Source: Pseudorhodobacter sp.
Lineage (GTDB): Bacteria > Pseudomonadota > Alphaproteobacteria > Rhodobacterales > Rhodobacteraceae
NCBI GenBank assembly: GCA_024642045.1
Contig: JAHEBX010000003.1
Coordinates: 1-55,046, forward strand
Length of the DNA stretch: 55,046 bases
Direction of reading: 5' to 3'
Shown here: piece after piece, positions 45,437-53,561 of the stretch
Numbering within the stretch: position 1 is the first letter of the stretch
Layout of the letters: each line of letters starts with the position of its first letter
Made by a program: the position numbers and the translations under genes
Notes under the pieces: model-generated
Databases searched by the model: none
Told to the model about the DNA's origin: nothing
What the model saw: the letters and a program-made list of their open reading frames with translations, nothing else

Positions 45437-45778
45437 ATGCGCTTAGCAACCTGGACCTTTGTTCTTACGCTGGTGGTGGCCCTTTCGCCTTGGGGGGCCT
45501 ACGCGGGTTTGGCCTTCTCAAAAGGCGGCCAAGACTGGCAGTATCTAATCGAAGCGGTCGAGACTGTCGCGCCGTCGGTCGTGGAGGCGGCGCAGGGACC
45601 GAGTTTATGTCACGGCCCGTCATTGAGCGGAACGGCCTGTCACCCGCTGTCGGCGTTGGTCCCTCCCGCTTCAGATCTGCCGGTGCCGCTGAGCCAGTGC
45701 CTTTGCTTGTTTACCGCAGGTGGCTGGTTTGAAGGTCAGTCGCCTCAACCGCTGCGATCTCCGCCCCGGCAAAGCTGA
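45437..45778 (+). CDS. Small secreted cysteine-containing protein (hypothetical)
   Basis: 113 residues from MRLATWTFVLTLVVALSPWGAYA, a clear signal peptide that argues for a real gene. The mature part has four cysteines (LCHG, TACHP, QCLC) and a proline-rich end. No family recognised. Third-position GC is moderate. The ribosome binding site is weak (AGGGCAG). It lies between the LysR and L,D-transpeptidase genes, 52 bases before the latter. Could be spurious. Confidence 0.45.
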   Translation: MRLATWTFVLTLVVALSPWGAYAGLAFSKGGQDWQYLIEAVETVAPSVVEAAQGPSLCHGPSLSGTACHPLSALVPPASDLPVPLSQCLCLFTAGGWFEGQSPQPLRSPPRQS

Positions 45779-45830
45779 AAGCCGCCGCCCTGACGGGCAC
45801 TCAACATTCTTTCAGCGAAAGCAAGTTACC

Positions 45831-46514
45831 ATGATCACACGACGCATCTTTATTGCGGCGAGCACGGCCTATGGTCTGGCCGCCTGTGCGCCAAAGCCGC
45901 CCGAAGTTCCCCCCGCGCCGCCCATTCCGCCCCTGCCAGCCCGGTATGGTGCCTTGCCAGACGAGCCCTATCCGGTGCCTGCGGTGCCAGAGGGCGTGGT
46001 GCCAGAACGTCTTTGGCTGCAGGAAGTGGACAATCCATTTCCGTTTGAACCTGAAGGCAGCGTGGTTGTCGATCCCGCTGCGGCTTATCTGCATCTGGTC
46101 ACAGGAAATGGCCGCGCCCTTCGCTATGGGGTAAGTGTTGGAGCTGCCGGGTTTGGGTGGAGTGGCGATGCCCGTATGCAGTTCCGTCGGAAATGGCCCG
46201 TCTGGAAGGCTCCTGACACAATGATCGCGCGCAGGCCCGAGTTTGAGCCATATTCGGTCGCGAACGGGGGTATGGCCCCCGGGGTTGGCAATCCATTGGG
46301 CGCGCGGGCGCTTTATCTTTTCCAGAATGGTGAGGATACGCTTTACCGCATTCACGGTGCCTGCGAACCCGCATATTTGGGAAAGGCCGTCTCTTCCGGA
46401 TGTATACGCATGTTGGATCAGGACGTGATTGATCTTTACGAACGGGTTCGTCATGGCGCGCGGGTAAAAGTGTTGCCTGCAGATGCGCCTGCGGTGTTTG
46501 CTGCGACCTATTAA
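45831..46514 (+). CDS. Lipoprotein L,D-transpeptidase (YkuD domain)
   Basis: 227 residues from MITRRIFIAASTAYGLAACA; LAAC is a lipobox, so C19 would be lipid-modified. A proline-rich linker (about 22-55) precedes the YkuD catalytic domain (about 75-225) with H175 in YRIHGACEP and the nucleophile C191 in SSGCIRMLDQDV. It makes 3-3 cross-links or attaches proteins to peptidoglycan in the periplasm. Upstream open frame ignored. dapD begins 82 bases after its stop. Confidence 0.93.
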   Translation: MITRRIFIAASTAYGLAACAPKPPEVPPAPPIPPLPARYGALPDEPYPVPAVPEGVVPERLWLQEVDNPFPFEPEGSVVVDPAAAYLHLVTGNGRALRYGVSVGAAGFGWSGDARMQFRRKWPVWKAPDTMIARRPEFEPYSVANGGMAPGVGNPLGARALYLFQNGEDTLYRIHGACEPAYLGKAVSSGCIRMLDQDVIDLYERVRHGARVKVLPADAPAVFAATY

Positions 46515-46595
46515 GCCGGGGCCAGCATGGTTCTGCCAGATTGCACCGAGGCTCGCAGGCCTGTATAGGGCTGCGAGCCAATTTAGGGGGACATG

Positions 46596-47420
46596 ATGTC
46601 GAACGCAGCACTGGAAACCGCAATCGAAGCCGCATGGGAAGCGCGTGACGCCATTTCCGCCGCCACCAAGGGCGAGACCCGCGAGGCCATCGAGGCCACG
46701 TTGGAGGCGCTCGACAAGGGCAGCTTGCGTGTTGCAGAAAAGCGCGGGCACGACTGGCATGTGAACCAATGGGCCAAAAAGGCAGTGCTCTTGTCGTTCC
46801 GTCTCAATGACATGGAAACCATCCCCGGCGGCAATGGCGCATCAACCTGGTGGGACAAGGTGCCGTCGAAGTTCGAGGGCTGGGGTGAAAACCAATGGCG
46901 TGCGGCCGGATTTCGCGCTGTGCCGGGCAGCATCGTCCGCCGCTCGGCCTTTATCGGCAAGGGCGTGGTCCTGATGCCGTCGTTCGTCAATATCGGCGCT
47001 TTTGTCGATGAGGGATCTATGGTGGACGGCTGGGCGACCGTTGGCTCTTGCGCACAGATCGGCAAGAATGTGCATCTGTCAGGCGGCGTCGGCATTGGCG
47101 GCGTTTTGGAACCGATGCAGGCCGGGCCGACGATCATCGAAGACAACTGCTTTATCGGGGCGCGGTCCGAAGTGGTCGAGGGCTGCATCGTGCGCGAAGG
47201 TTCGGTTCTGGGGATGGGCGTATTCATCGGCCAATCCACCAAGATCGTCGACCGCGAAACTGGTGCCGTGATGTATGGCGAAGTGCCAGCAGGGTCGGTC
47301 GTGGTTGCAGGCTCGATGCCCAGCAAGAACGGGATCAACCTCTATTGCGCGGTGATCGTGAAGAAGGTCGATGCGCAGACCCGTAGCAAGACCAGCATCA
47401 ACGAGCTGTTGCGCGACTGA
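46596..47420 (+). CDS. dapD: Tetrahydrodipicolinate N-succinyltransferase
   Basis: 274 residues from [15 protein letters not shown]; an ATG one codon earlier is too close to TAGGGGG. Helical N-terminal domain (1-100), then a left-handed beta-helix of hexapeptide repeats (about 105-240: [41 protein letters not shown]). It succinylates tetrahydrodipicolinate in the lysine/meso-DAP pathway; dapE, which acts two steps later, is 4 kb downstream beyond the Hint genes. A strong terminator follows, so dapD is not co-transcribed with dapE. Confidence 0.97.
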   Translation: MSNAALETAIEAAWEARDAISAATKGETREAIEATLEALDKGSLRVAEKRGHDWHVNQWAKKAVLLSFRLNDMETIPGGNGASTWWDKVPSKFEGWGENQWRAAGFRAVPGSIVRRSAFIGKGVVLMPSFVNIGAFVDEGSMVDGWATVGSCAQIGKNVHLSGGVGIGGVLEPMQAGPTIIEDNCFIGARSEVVEGCIVREGSVLGMGVFIGQSTKIVDRETGAVMYGEVPAGSVVVAGSMPSKNGINLYCAVIVKKVDAQTRSKTSINELLRD

Positions 47421-47440
47421 TAGCCGATCACAGATTATCC

Positions 47441-47470
47441 AAAGGCCGCCCTTGTGATCGGGCGGCCTTT
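47441..47470. terminator. Bidirectional terminator between dapD and a Hint gene
   Basis: AAAGGCCGCC (47441-47450) and GGCGGCCTTT (47461-47470) form a perfect 10-bp stem with a 10-base loop. The A's and T's at the stem ends give short T-runs in both directions, suiting the two convergent genes. Confidence 0.85.
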
Positions 47471-47476
47471 GCGCGT

Positions 47477-48070
47477 TCAAAGGATTGGACTGAACAGGCG
47501 CGCCTCTTGGCGCAACAGGCAAGGGCGACCTGTGCTGGCATAGCCCGTAAGCTGCGGGACAGTCGGCAAAAGGCGGTGCAGGGCAGCTTGGGTTTCGGCG
47601 TCGATCTGGGCGCAGTCTGGGTCCAGACTCTCCACTTCCATCTCGGCGGCGCGCAGGATTTCAGCGCGGTCAAGCAGAAGGTGGAACATCTGCAGGGGCG
47701 CGACGTCGGGCGTGATGCGAATGGTCGTGCCGTTGACCAGATCGCCGGCCAACGCGAAGGCTTCTGGCGTGCCCAGCAGTGCTTTGACCATCGGGATGCG
47801 GATCAGCACACGGGTCGTGGCGGCAAGGGTGATCGCATCATGCTCGCCCATGGCGCCCGCTGCAAAGTGGACTTGCGGCGCATCAGGGGTAGAGGCGATC
47901 CGGCGGCGCAGGGGTTGCAAGCCGTGATCGCGGGTGATGATCTTGTCGCCCGATTTGAGGGTTTCAATCGCGCGCGCACCCGCTTGGGTCAGCACGATGG
48001 TGCCTGCTGCAATGCCGGAAAGCAGGGCGGGTTTGGCGCTGGTTTGGGGGTGGGCAAAGGCGATTGTCAT
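47477..48070 (-). CDS. Degenerate Hint-domain protein A
   Basis: 197 residues with AGAGG before the ATG. Residues about 18-140 follow the bacterial Hint_2 pattern (GIAAGTIVLTQAGARAIETLKSGDKIITRDHGLQPLRR, then MFHLLLDRAEILRA), but the splicing cysteine is replaced (GIAAGT where the family has CFVAGT) and the SPQHR motif reads AATTR, without the histidine. It is therefore probably inactive in self-cleavage. There is no signal peptide or other domain. Tail-to-tail with dapD across a terminator; divergent from the 107-residue protein. Confidence 0.82.
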   Translation of the reverse strand: MTIAFAHPQTSAKPALLSGIAAGTIVLTQAGARAIETLKSGDKIITRDHGLQPLRRRIASTPDAPQVHFAAGAMGEHDAITLAATTRVLIRIPMVKALLGTPEAFALAGDLVNGTTIRITPDVAPLQMFHLLLDRAEILRAAEMEVESLDPDCAQIDAETQAALHRLLPTVPQLTGYASTGRPCLLRQEARLFSPIL

Positions 48071-48161
48071 CGAAACCTCTGGTCGGCGGGCCGCGATAAG
48101 TCTGCTTGCATTGCGCGACGATCCGCGCCAGTTCTGCGGCAGCAGAAAAAGGGGGCGCGCG

Positions 48162-48485
48162 ATGGGTGCGACGGAAAGCCGGCAACAGGTTTACACGCTG
48201 GTCGTGGATGTGGGCCGCAAGCCGGGCGACGGGCTGCCCGATAAATCCAAAGGCGCCGCGCTGATGTGCTATGCGAGTGGTGTGGACGAGGCAGAAGCGG
48301 TGCGCGAGACGGTTGCAATTCTGAAGCAAGCCGACCTCGCGCCGCTGGATGTGTCGGGCTATGGCACGCTGGACGAGCGGCTGTCGGCTGGCGAAGAGAT
48401 CGACGACGAAGAGCGCGCACTGATGGAGCGGGCGCTTGCCGAGAATTCGGTCGTTGTGGCGCAGATGACGCCCTATTTCGACTAG
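48162..48485 (+). CDS. Hypothetical protein, 107 residues
   Basis: Start at MGATESRQQVYTLVVDVG; the longer frame upstream is antisense to Hint protein A. Acidic, mixed alpha/beta in appearance: a VYTLVVDVGRKPGDGLPDKSKGAALMCYASG start, then helical DEAEAVRETVAILKQADLAPLDVSGYGTLDERLSAGEEIDDEERALMERALAENSVVVAQMTPYFD. No signal peptide or known domain. Flanked on both sides by Hint genes on the other strand and interlocked in CTAG (48482-48485) with Hint protein B. I do not recognise a function. Confidence 0.75.
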   Translation: MGATESRQQVYTLVVDVGRKPGDGLPDKSKGAALMCYASGVDEAEAVRETVAILKQADLAPLDVSGYGTLDERLSAGEEIDDEERALMERALAENSVVVAQMTPYFD

Positions 48486-49504
48486 GCTGCATACCGCGGA
48501 CTCCGGCCCAGCAGCGACATCAGCGTCAGCACTTCATAGGGTTTCAGCGCGCGCATTGGCAGGTCGTTCTGGGCGTCGTGCCCCACCGCCAACATACAGC
48601 CATCTGCCTCGATCAGAGCAGGCCCGCCCAGATCAAGCGCCACTGATCCGGTGACGGCACGTCTGTCGTCTGACAGCGCTGTGCGACCATCGACGAGGGC
48701 TGAGGCGGGCATCAACACGGCTTCGGCGTCAAACAGATATTCGGTTTCCAGACCCCCTAATGCGACCAACTGGTCGGCCGAGACAAGGATATCCTGATGC
48801 TGGCCAAAGTAGGGCGCACGCAACAGCACGGGCGCAAAGCTGCCTCGCGCGGGCAGCGACATCGGCTGCGCTGACAGCACCATGCGCGGGCCTTGGTCGA
48901 GTGTCATCACCACATCGCCGCGTTTGAGATTGCCAGCCGCCACGCGGCCAAGGCTGGTCTCGACTTCGGTGCGCAGGCCGATCCAGGGTGCCGAACCGGG
49001 CAACGTGCCGCTGGTGCTGGCGCCGAACCACAGCACAGGGCCACCGGGTCGTGGCATGGCGCACAGCGCCGCAAGATCGGCGATTTGCAAGGGCAGCGGG
49101 TCAATGCCGCGGCTGCAGATCACGGCGGGGGTTTCGCCGATCAGATACTCGAACCGAAGGCTCCAGCGCCGTGCCGGGGCATCGAAATCAAAGGTCAGCC
49201 GGCCATGCCCCAAGCCCTGCGGCAAAGGGCCGGGCAAGACATGACGCGCCAACCGCGCGCCCTGCCGATGCGCGATGATAAAGCCAACGTTGGGTTCATA
49301 AAGCAGTGCAAAGGTCCGTGGCCAGCCGTCCAGCGCCTGATGGTCGAGCAACAGCGCGGGTTGCAGCAATGGCATGGTCAGCTCGACCACGAACTGACCT
49401 TTGTGCATCAGCGCGGTCAGCGGGCTGTCGTCGAGGATCCCCTTGTCGGACAATGCGATCCAGCCGGTTTGCGGGGCTTGCTTGACGCGCGTGTGCGGGA
49501 TCAT
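48482..49504 (-). CDS. Degenerate Hint-domain protein B
   Basis: 340 residues from MIPHTRVKQAPQTG, whose ATG overlaps the stop of the large Hint gene (ATGA). An N-terminal domain of about 190 residues (unknown; QTGWIALSDKGILDDSPLTALMHKGQF) precedes a Hint_2-like C-terminal half (TEVETSLGRVAAGNLKRGDVVMTLDQGPRMV, GSFAPVLLRAPYFGQHQDILVSADQLVALGG). The catalytic cysteine and the SPQHR histidine are absent (SADQL). Probably co-translated with the large Hint protein and possibly its partner. Confidence 0.8.
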   Translation of the reverse strand: MIPHTRVKQAPQTGWIALSDKGILDDSPLTALMHKGQFVVELTMPLLQPALLLDHQALDGWPRTFALLYEPNVGFIIAHRQGARLARHVLPGPLPQGLGHGRLTFDFDAPARRWSLRFEYLIGETPAVICSRGIDPLPLQIADLAALCAMPRPGGPVLWFGASTSGTLPGSAPWIGLRTEVETSLGRVAAGNLKRGDVVMTLDQGPRMVLSAQPMSLPARGSFAPVLLRAPYFGQHQDILVSADQLVALGGLETEYLFDAEAVLMPASALVDGRTALSDDRRAVTGSVALDLGGPALIEADGCMLAVGHDAQNDLPMRALKPYEVLTLMSLLGRSPRYAA

Positions 49505-51072
49505 GCGACTTTGCGCCCCGCATTCATCAACACGCGCGCCTCGTGACCGATCAGGGTGCGGCGCGCCGCGGGGCCATAGCCTGCGCCGGTGTCGGGGTCG
49601 ATCTCGGGAAAGATCGCGCAAATCTCTTCGACAATCGGGCGCTCAAACAGTTTGGTGGTTTGCGGGCCGGGCAAAAAGCTTTCGGTGGCAAGCCCTTCGG
49701 AGAAGACGATCTGATGGCTGTCGAACAGCAGGTGCACATATTCCACTGTGCCACCCTCGACCTGCCGCACGGTCCGGTCGTTGACCAGATCTTTGGCGGC
49801 CACCAAGACCTCGCGCTCGCCGAACAGCAATTCGGCCAGCACATCGCGCACCAGAACCCGATGCTGCGGTGAGACCATCAGTTTGCGGTGATTGCCAAAG
49901 GTGCCCGCCTTGATATGGATCGGCGCGAATTTGCCGCGCGCCGGGACCTTGCGGCTGCCGATCCAGCGCAGAGGTTGCGGGCCGTCGTCATGGGTTTCGA
50001 CCAGATCGCCGGGACGCAAACTCTCGACCGGACGTTCGCCTTCGGGCGTGCGGATCAAGGTGCCGGCCACAAAACAGGGCAGCGATTTGATGGTCACCTG
50101 CGCGGTATCGGTATGCCCCAATCCATCTTGAACCGTGTAGGTAAAGGCAACCGTCTCGGTGTCACCGTTGCCGTGGATGGTGAAGGTGCCGTCGATATTG
50201 AGCTGGACCGTCTGGCCGGACGGCAAAGTGATGATCGAGCCTACACCGACGCTTTGGCCGTTAATCTTGGTCACGGTCAATGTGCCACCCGAGTGGCTGT
50301 CATTGGCCAACACATTGATGGTTTCAAACTCATGCGTCGTCATGGTGACGCTGTCGTCCTGCGCTACCAGAACCGTCTGCACCGAATCCCCTGCAATCAG
50401 CACGTTGGTGTCATAGGCGGTGTCAAGCGCATCCGCGACGCCGATCCGGATGGTGTTGGTCACACCCGGCTTGACCGGGATATCCAGCGACAGCGTCATG
50501 GTGAAGCCGTCCATCTCGGTATTGTACTGGTCGGCGGTGTTGTCGATAAAAAGGTTCGGTTGCGTGGTGCCGTTGATGTTATTGACACCCGTGTTCCCGT
50601 TGCCGATGGAGATCGGCACATGCACACCGTTTATCCACACGCCGAACACATCGTTATACTGACCGACATATTCTGGGTACTCTTCGGAAGAGATGACGAA
50701 CTGCATCGTCATGATGTTGCCGGTCGGTATGAAATTTACCGTCAGAACCGAAGCATCATAGGTTCTGGTGCCGGCAATAGCGTTGAACTGCGCGTCGTTG
50801 TCCAGACCGGTGGTATTTGTGCTGGTGCCTGTCGAGCGGTTGGGGTCACCATTTGACTGGGTGAAGTCGACAACGTTGCCCGTCGACAGGATGACACCCG
50901 TGTTTGACGGGACCACCCCCGGTGAAAGCTGGCCGTTGGAATAGATCGCGCTTGAAGCTGCGGCACCCGTGTAAGTGGCGCTGGTTACCGTAACGCCATC
51001 GCCAAAAATAGAATTCGCCATCGCCAAAGCTGTTGCGTTGGTCTGATACGTCAGTTCGGCGCCTGTCGCCAT
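49501..51072 (-). CDS. Choice-of-anchor-L / cadherin-like / Hint-domain secreted protein
   Basis: 523 residues from MATGAELTYQTN; an ATG ten codons earlier is the alternative. Domains: choice-of-anchor L (about 10-235, ANSIFGDGVTVTSATYTGAAASSAIYSNG), a cadherin-like/Ig repeat (about 237-328, NVLANDSHSGGTLTVTKINGQSVGVG...YTVQDGLGHTDTAQV), and a Hint_2 domain (about 330-470) with intact C333 (PCFVAGTLIRT) and H404 (SPQHRVLVRD) and the HLLFDSHQIVF end. No Sec signal; the Asp/Gly/Thr-rich N-terminal region suggests type I or other export. The Hint domain could cleave off or cross-link the rest. Last of the Hint cluster. Confidence 0.88.
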   Translation of the reverse strand: MATGAELTYQTNATALAMANSIFGDGVTVTSATYTGAAASSAIYSNGQLSPGVVPSNTGVILSTGNVVDFTQSNGDPNRSTGTSTNTTGLDNDAQFNAIAGTRTYDASVLTVNFIPTGNIMTMQFVISSEEYPEYVGQYNDVFGVWINGVHVPISIGNGNTGVNNINGTTQPNLFIDNTADQYNTEMDGFTMTLSLDIPVKPGVTNTIRIGVADALDTAYDTNVLIAGDSVQTVLVAQDDSVTMTTHEFETINVLANDSHSGGTLTVTKINGQSVGVGSIITLPSGQTVQLNIDGTFTIHGNGDTETVAFTYTVQDGLGHTDTAQVTIKSLPCFVAGTLIRTPEGERPVESLRPGDLVETHDDGPQPLRWIGSRKVPARGKFAPIHIKAGTFGNHRKLMVSPQHRVLVRDVLAELLFGEREVLVAAKDLVNDRTVRQVEGGTVEYVHLLFDSHQIVFSEGLATESFLPGPQTTKLFERPIVEEICAIFPEIDPDTGAGYGPAARRTLIGHEARVLMNAGRKVA

Positions 51073-51367
51073 TTTCCGTCCCCAATTCCTTGGAGACAGC
51101 ACAAAACGCCGATGATCGCAGTGCTTGCGATTGTCGAAAACTGCTCGGTTCGGGCGCGTTGGCCCAGCGTTTGCCCTGCCTCAGGACTTCTTATTGAGGC
51201 AAAGTATGATTCAAATTGTCGCTTTGCGCCAGTCGCATTTTTGCCGCAATTCACAAGCTGTTGGAAAGGTTGCCTTTGGGACACAACCTTACGCTTGGGG
51301 CGCGAGGCGTTGCAAGGTTCTGGGCAAGCCGATAACTGTGGGGCGAACCTGCTTGAAAGGCCCCGTG
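51073..51367. other. Divergent intergenic region with three inverted repeats
   Basis: 295 bases between the large Hint gene (leftward) and dapE (rightward), no accepted ORF. Repeats seen: ATCGCA/TGCGAT (51115-51131), TGCCTCA/TGAGGCA (51177-51201) and AAGGTTG/CAACCTT (51266-51290). They probably include the promoters and operators of both genes. None has a terminator T-run. Confidence 0.45.
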
Positions 51368-52522
51368 ATGACCCAACATTCTCCTGTTGATCCCGTAGCG
51401 CTGACCGCCGATCTGATCCGCTGCAATTCCGTGACGCCCGCCGAAGGGGGCGCATTGATACGGCTTGAGGCCGTGCTGTCAGAGGCAGGGTTCGACTGTG
51501 TGCGGGTGGACCGCGGCGGGATCGCCAATCTGTTCGCCCGTTGGGGAAAACGGGGGGCGAACAAGAGCTTTGGCTTTAACGGACATACCGATGTGGTGCC
51601 GGTGGGCGATCTGTCGGCATGGACGCATGACCCGTTCGGGGCCGAGGTCGTGGATGGCTGGATGTATGGGCGGGGTGCTACGGATATGAAATCGGGTGTT
51701 GCGGCCTTTGCGGCAGCGGCGGTGGATTTCGTGCGCGCCACGCCCCCCGATGGTGCGGTGGTGCTTGCGATTACCGGCGACGAGGAAGACGTGGCTGAGG
51801 ATGGAACGGTTGCTTTGCTGGACTGGATGGCGGCGAATGGCGAACGGATGACGCATTGTCTGGTCGGCGAGCCAACTTGCCCGAACCTGATGGGCGAGAT
51901 GATGAAGATCGGACGGCGTGGCAGCATGACCTGTTATTTCACCGCCGAGGGGGTTCAGGGGCATTCGGCCTATCCGCATCGCGCCAAGAACCCGATGAGC
52001 GCCTTGGTCAAGCTGCTGGCGCGGTTAGAGGCAGCCCCTTTGGACGAAGGCACCGCGCATTTTGATGCCTCGACGTTGGCGATCACCACGATTGACTGCG
52101 GTAATCCGGCGACGAATGTGATCCCTGCCAAGGGGCGTGCCACAGTGAACATCCGCTTTAACGACGCGCATTCGGGGGCGAGCCTGACGGCGTGGCTGCA
52201 GGCTCAGGCGACGGCAGTGCAGTCCGAAACGGGGGTCGAGATCGGCGTGCGGATCAAGATATCGGGTGAAAGCTTTCTGACCCCTCCGGGGCCGTTTTCG
52301 GCACTGGTCGCACAGGCTGTTCAGGCCGAGACAGGGGTGGTGCCTGAATATTCGACGAGCGGTGGCACATCGGATGCGCGCTTTGTCAAGGATCACTGTC
52401 CTGTGGTGGAATTCGGGCTGGTGGGCCGCACGATGCATCAGGTCGACGAGCGGGTCGAGGTGGCACAGATCGGCGCACTGAAGGCGATTTATACGCGCAT
52501 CCTGCAGGACTATTTCGCATGA
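51368..52522 (+). CDS. dapE: Succinyl-diaminopimelate desuccinylase
   Basis: 384 residues from [25 protein letters not shown]20-family dimetal peptidase: [12 protein letters not shown] (first histidine), [15 protein letters not shown] (bridging D), [13 protein letters not shown] (general base and metal E) and [12 protein letters not shown] near the end. It removes succinate to give LL-DAP, the step before DapF in the DAP/lysine route. Overlaps the GNAT gene start (ATGA). Confidence 0.96.
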   Translation: MTQHSPVDPVALTADLIRCNSVTPAEGGALIRLEAVLSEAGFDCVRVDRGGIANLFARWGKRGANKSFGFNGHTDVVPVGDLSAWTHDPFGAEVVDGWMYGRGATDMKSGVAAFAAAAVDFVRATPPDGAVVLAITGDEEDVAEDGTVALLDWMAANGERMTHCLVGEPTCPNLMGEMMKIGRRGSMTCYFTAEGVQGHSAYPHRAKNPMSALVKLLARLEAAPLDEGTAHFDASTLAITTIDCGNPATNVIPAKGRATVNIRFNDAHSGASLTAWLQAQATAVQSETGVEIGVRIKISGESFLTPPGPFSALVAQAVQAETGVVPEYSTSGGTSDARFVKDHCPVVEFGLVGRTMHQVDERVEVAQIGALKAIYTRILQDYFA

Positions 52523-52941
52523 GCCTGTTGATCGAAGAAACCCGCGATATCGCCACCTGCCGTACACTGCGCCGCGTGGTGTTCATTGAAGAGCAAGGCG
52601 TTTCCGAGGCTGATGAGATCGACGAGCTGGACGAGGTTGCCATCCATCTGATTGCTTGGCTAGAAGGCGAAGCAGTGGGTACGGCGCGGATTTTGCTCGG
52701 CGAAGGCTATGGCAAGATCGGGCGGGTTTGCGTTTTGGCTATGGCGCGGGGCAATGGAATTGGTGCTGCGCTGATCAGGGCGGCAGTGGCACGGTTACAG
52801 TTGATCGAGGGGATTTCAGAGGCCAAGCTTGGCGCGCAGACCCATGCGCTGGGGTTTTACGAAGCGCTGGGCTTTGAGGCCTATGGGCCGATCTATGACG
52901 ACGCAGGTATTGCGCATCGCGATATGGTGATCCGGTTTTAG
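52519..52941 (+). CDS. GNAT family N-acetyltransferase
   Basis: 140 residues with the GNAT core: [39 protein letters not shown], then [26 protein letters not shown] (acetyl-CoA loop R-x-x-G-x-G/A variant: RGNGIG). The [12 protein letters not shown] start resembles the ElaA/YjcF-like branch. Substrate unknown. Co-translated with dapE through ATGA, so it may act on a small amine or be chance clustering. Confidence 0.87.
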   Translation: MSLLIEETRDIATCRTLRRVVFIEEQGVSEADEIDELDEVAIHLIAWLEGEAVGTARILLGEGYGKIGRVCVLAMARGNGIGAALIRAAVARLQLIEGISEAKLGAQTHALGFYEALGFEAYGPIYDDAGIAHRDMVIRF

Positions 52942-52988
52942 CGCAGCGACCCGCCTGACCGCTGCAGAGATTCAGAGAGAGACTGCGC

Positions 52989-53489
52989 TCAGGGCTTTGA
53001 CATTTCAGCCACCAAGGCCGCGTGATGGGTCTCAACCAGCGCCTGATAGGCCGAGAGCCGATCGGCGGTGAAGTGATGTGCCTCGGCCAACAGGTTGACA
53101 GTGCCAAGCACCTCGCCCTGATGCACGACCGGAATGTTGATGCACGAGCCGAGGCCCAGCGCGCTGATCAGGGCGTGATCGAAAAAGTATTTCGCAAATT
53201 CGGGTGTCGTGTTGGCGACAAAGGTTTGCTGGCCGGTGATGCAATAGTCATACCAGCCGTCACGCGTCAGCGGCTTGGTGCCCGAGACCGGATAGTCCAC
53301 CGGATGCGAGGTATAGGCGCGCCGCGCAAGCCCGGCAGAAAGGTCTTGCACCGTCACGGTGAAAAGCCGGGTGCCACGTGCTGCGCAAGCGTGGTGCAGG
53401 TCTGAATATGCGGTGTCCATCCCCGCATCTCGCGGTGAATTGAGCGAAAACACAAGGGGGTTGGCGGTCAAATTGTCGGATTTGATCAT
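52989..53489 (-). CDS. GAF-domain protein
   Basis: 166 residues as the longest frame; the Met at residue 24 (base 53420, MDTAYSDLHHACAARG) has a better upstream site and a more family-like start, giving 143. A single GAF domain: RLFTVTVQDLSAGLARRAYTSHPVDYPVSGTKPL, ALGLGSCINIPVVHQGEVLGTVNLL. It probably binds a small molecule. Convergent with the GNAT gene, 47 bases apart. Divergent from the ClC transporter gene. Confidence 0.85.
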   Translation of the reverse strand: MIKSDNLTANPLVFSLNSPRDAGMDTAYSDLHHACAARGTRLFTVTVQDLSAGLARRAYTSHPVDYPVSGTKPLTRDGWYDYCITGQQTFVANTTPEFAKYFFDHALISALGLGSCINIPVVHQGEVLGTVNLLAEAHHFTADRLSAYQALVETHHAALVAEMSKP

Positions 53490-53561
53490 TAAAACGGTGT
53501 TACGGGGTTGAATGGGGACGGCATGCGTTGCATGCCCAAACAGCAGCTGGAGGACAGGGCT

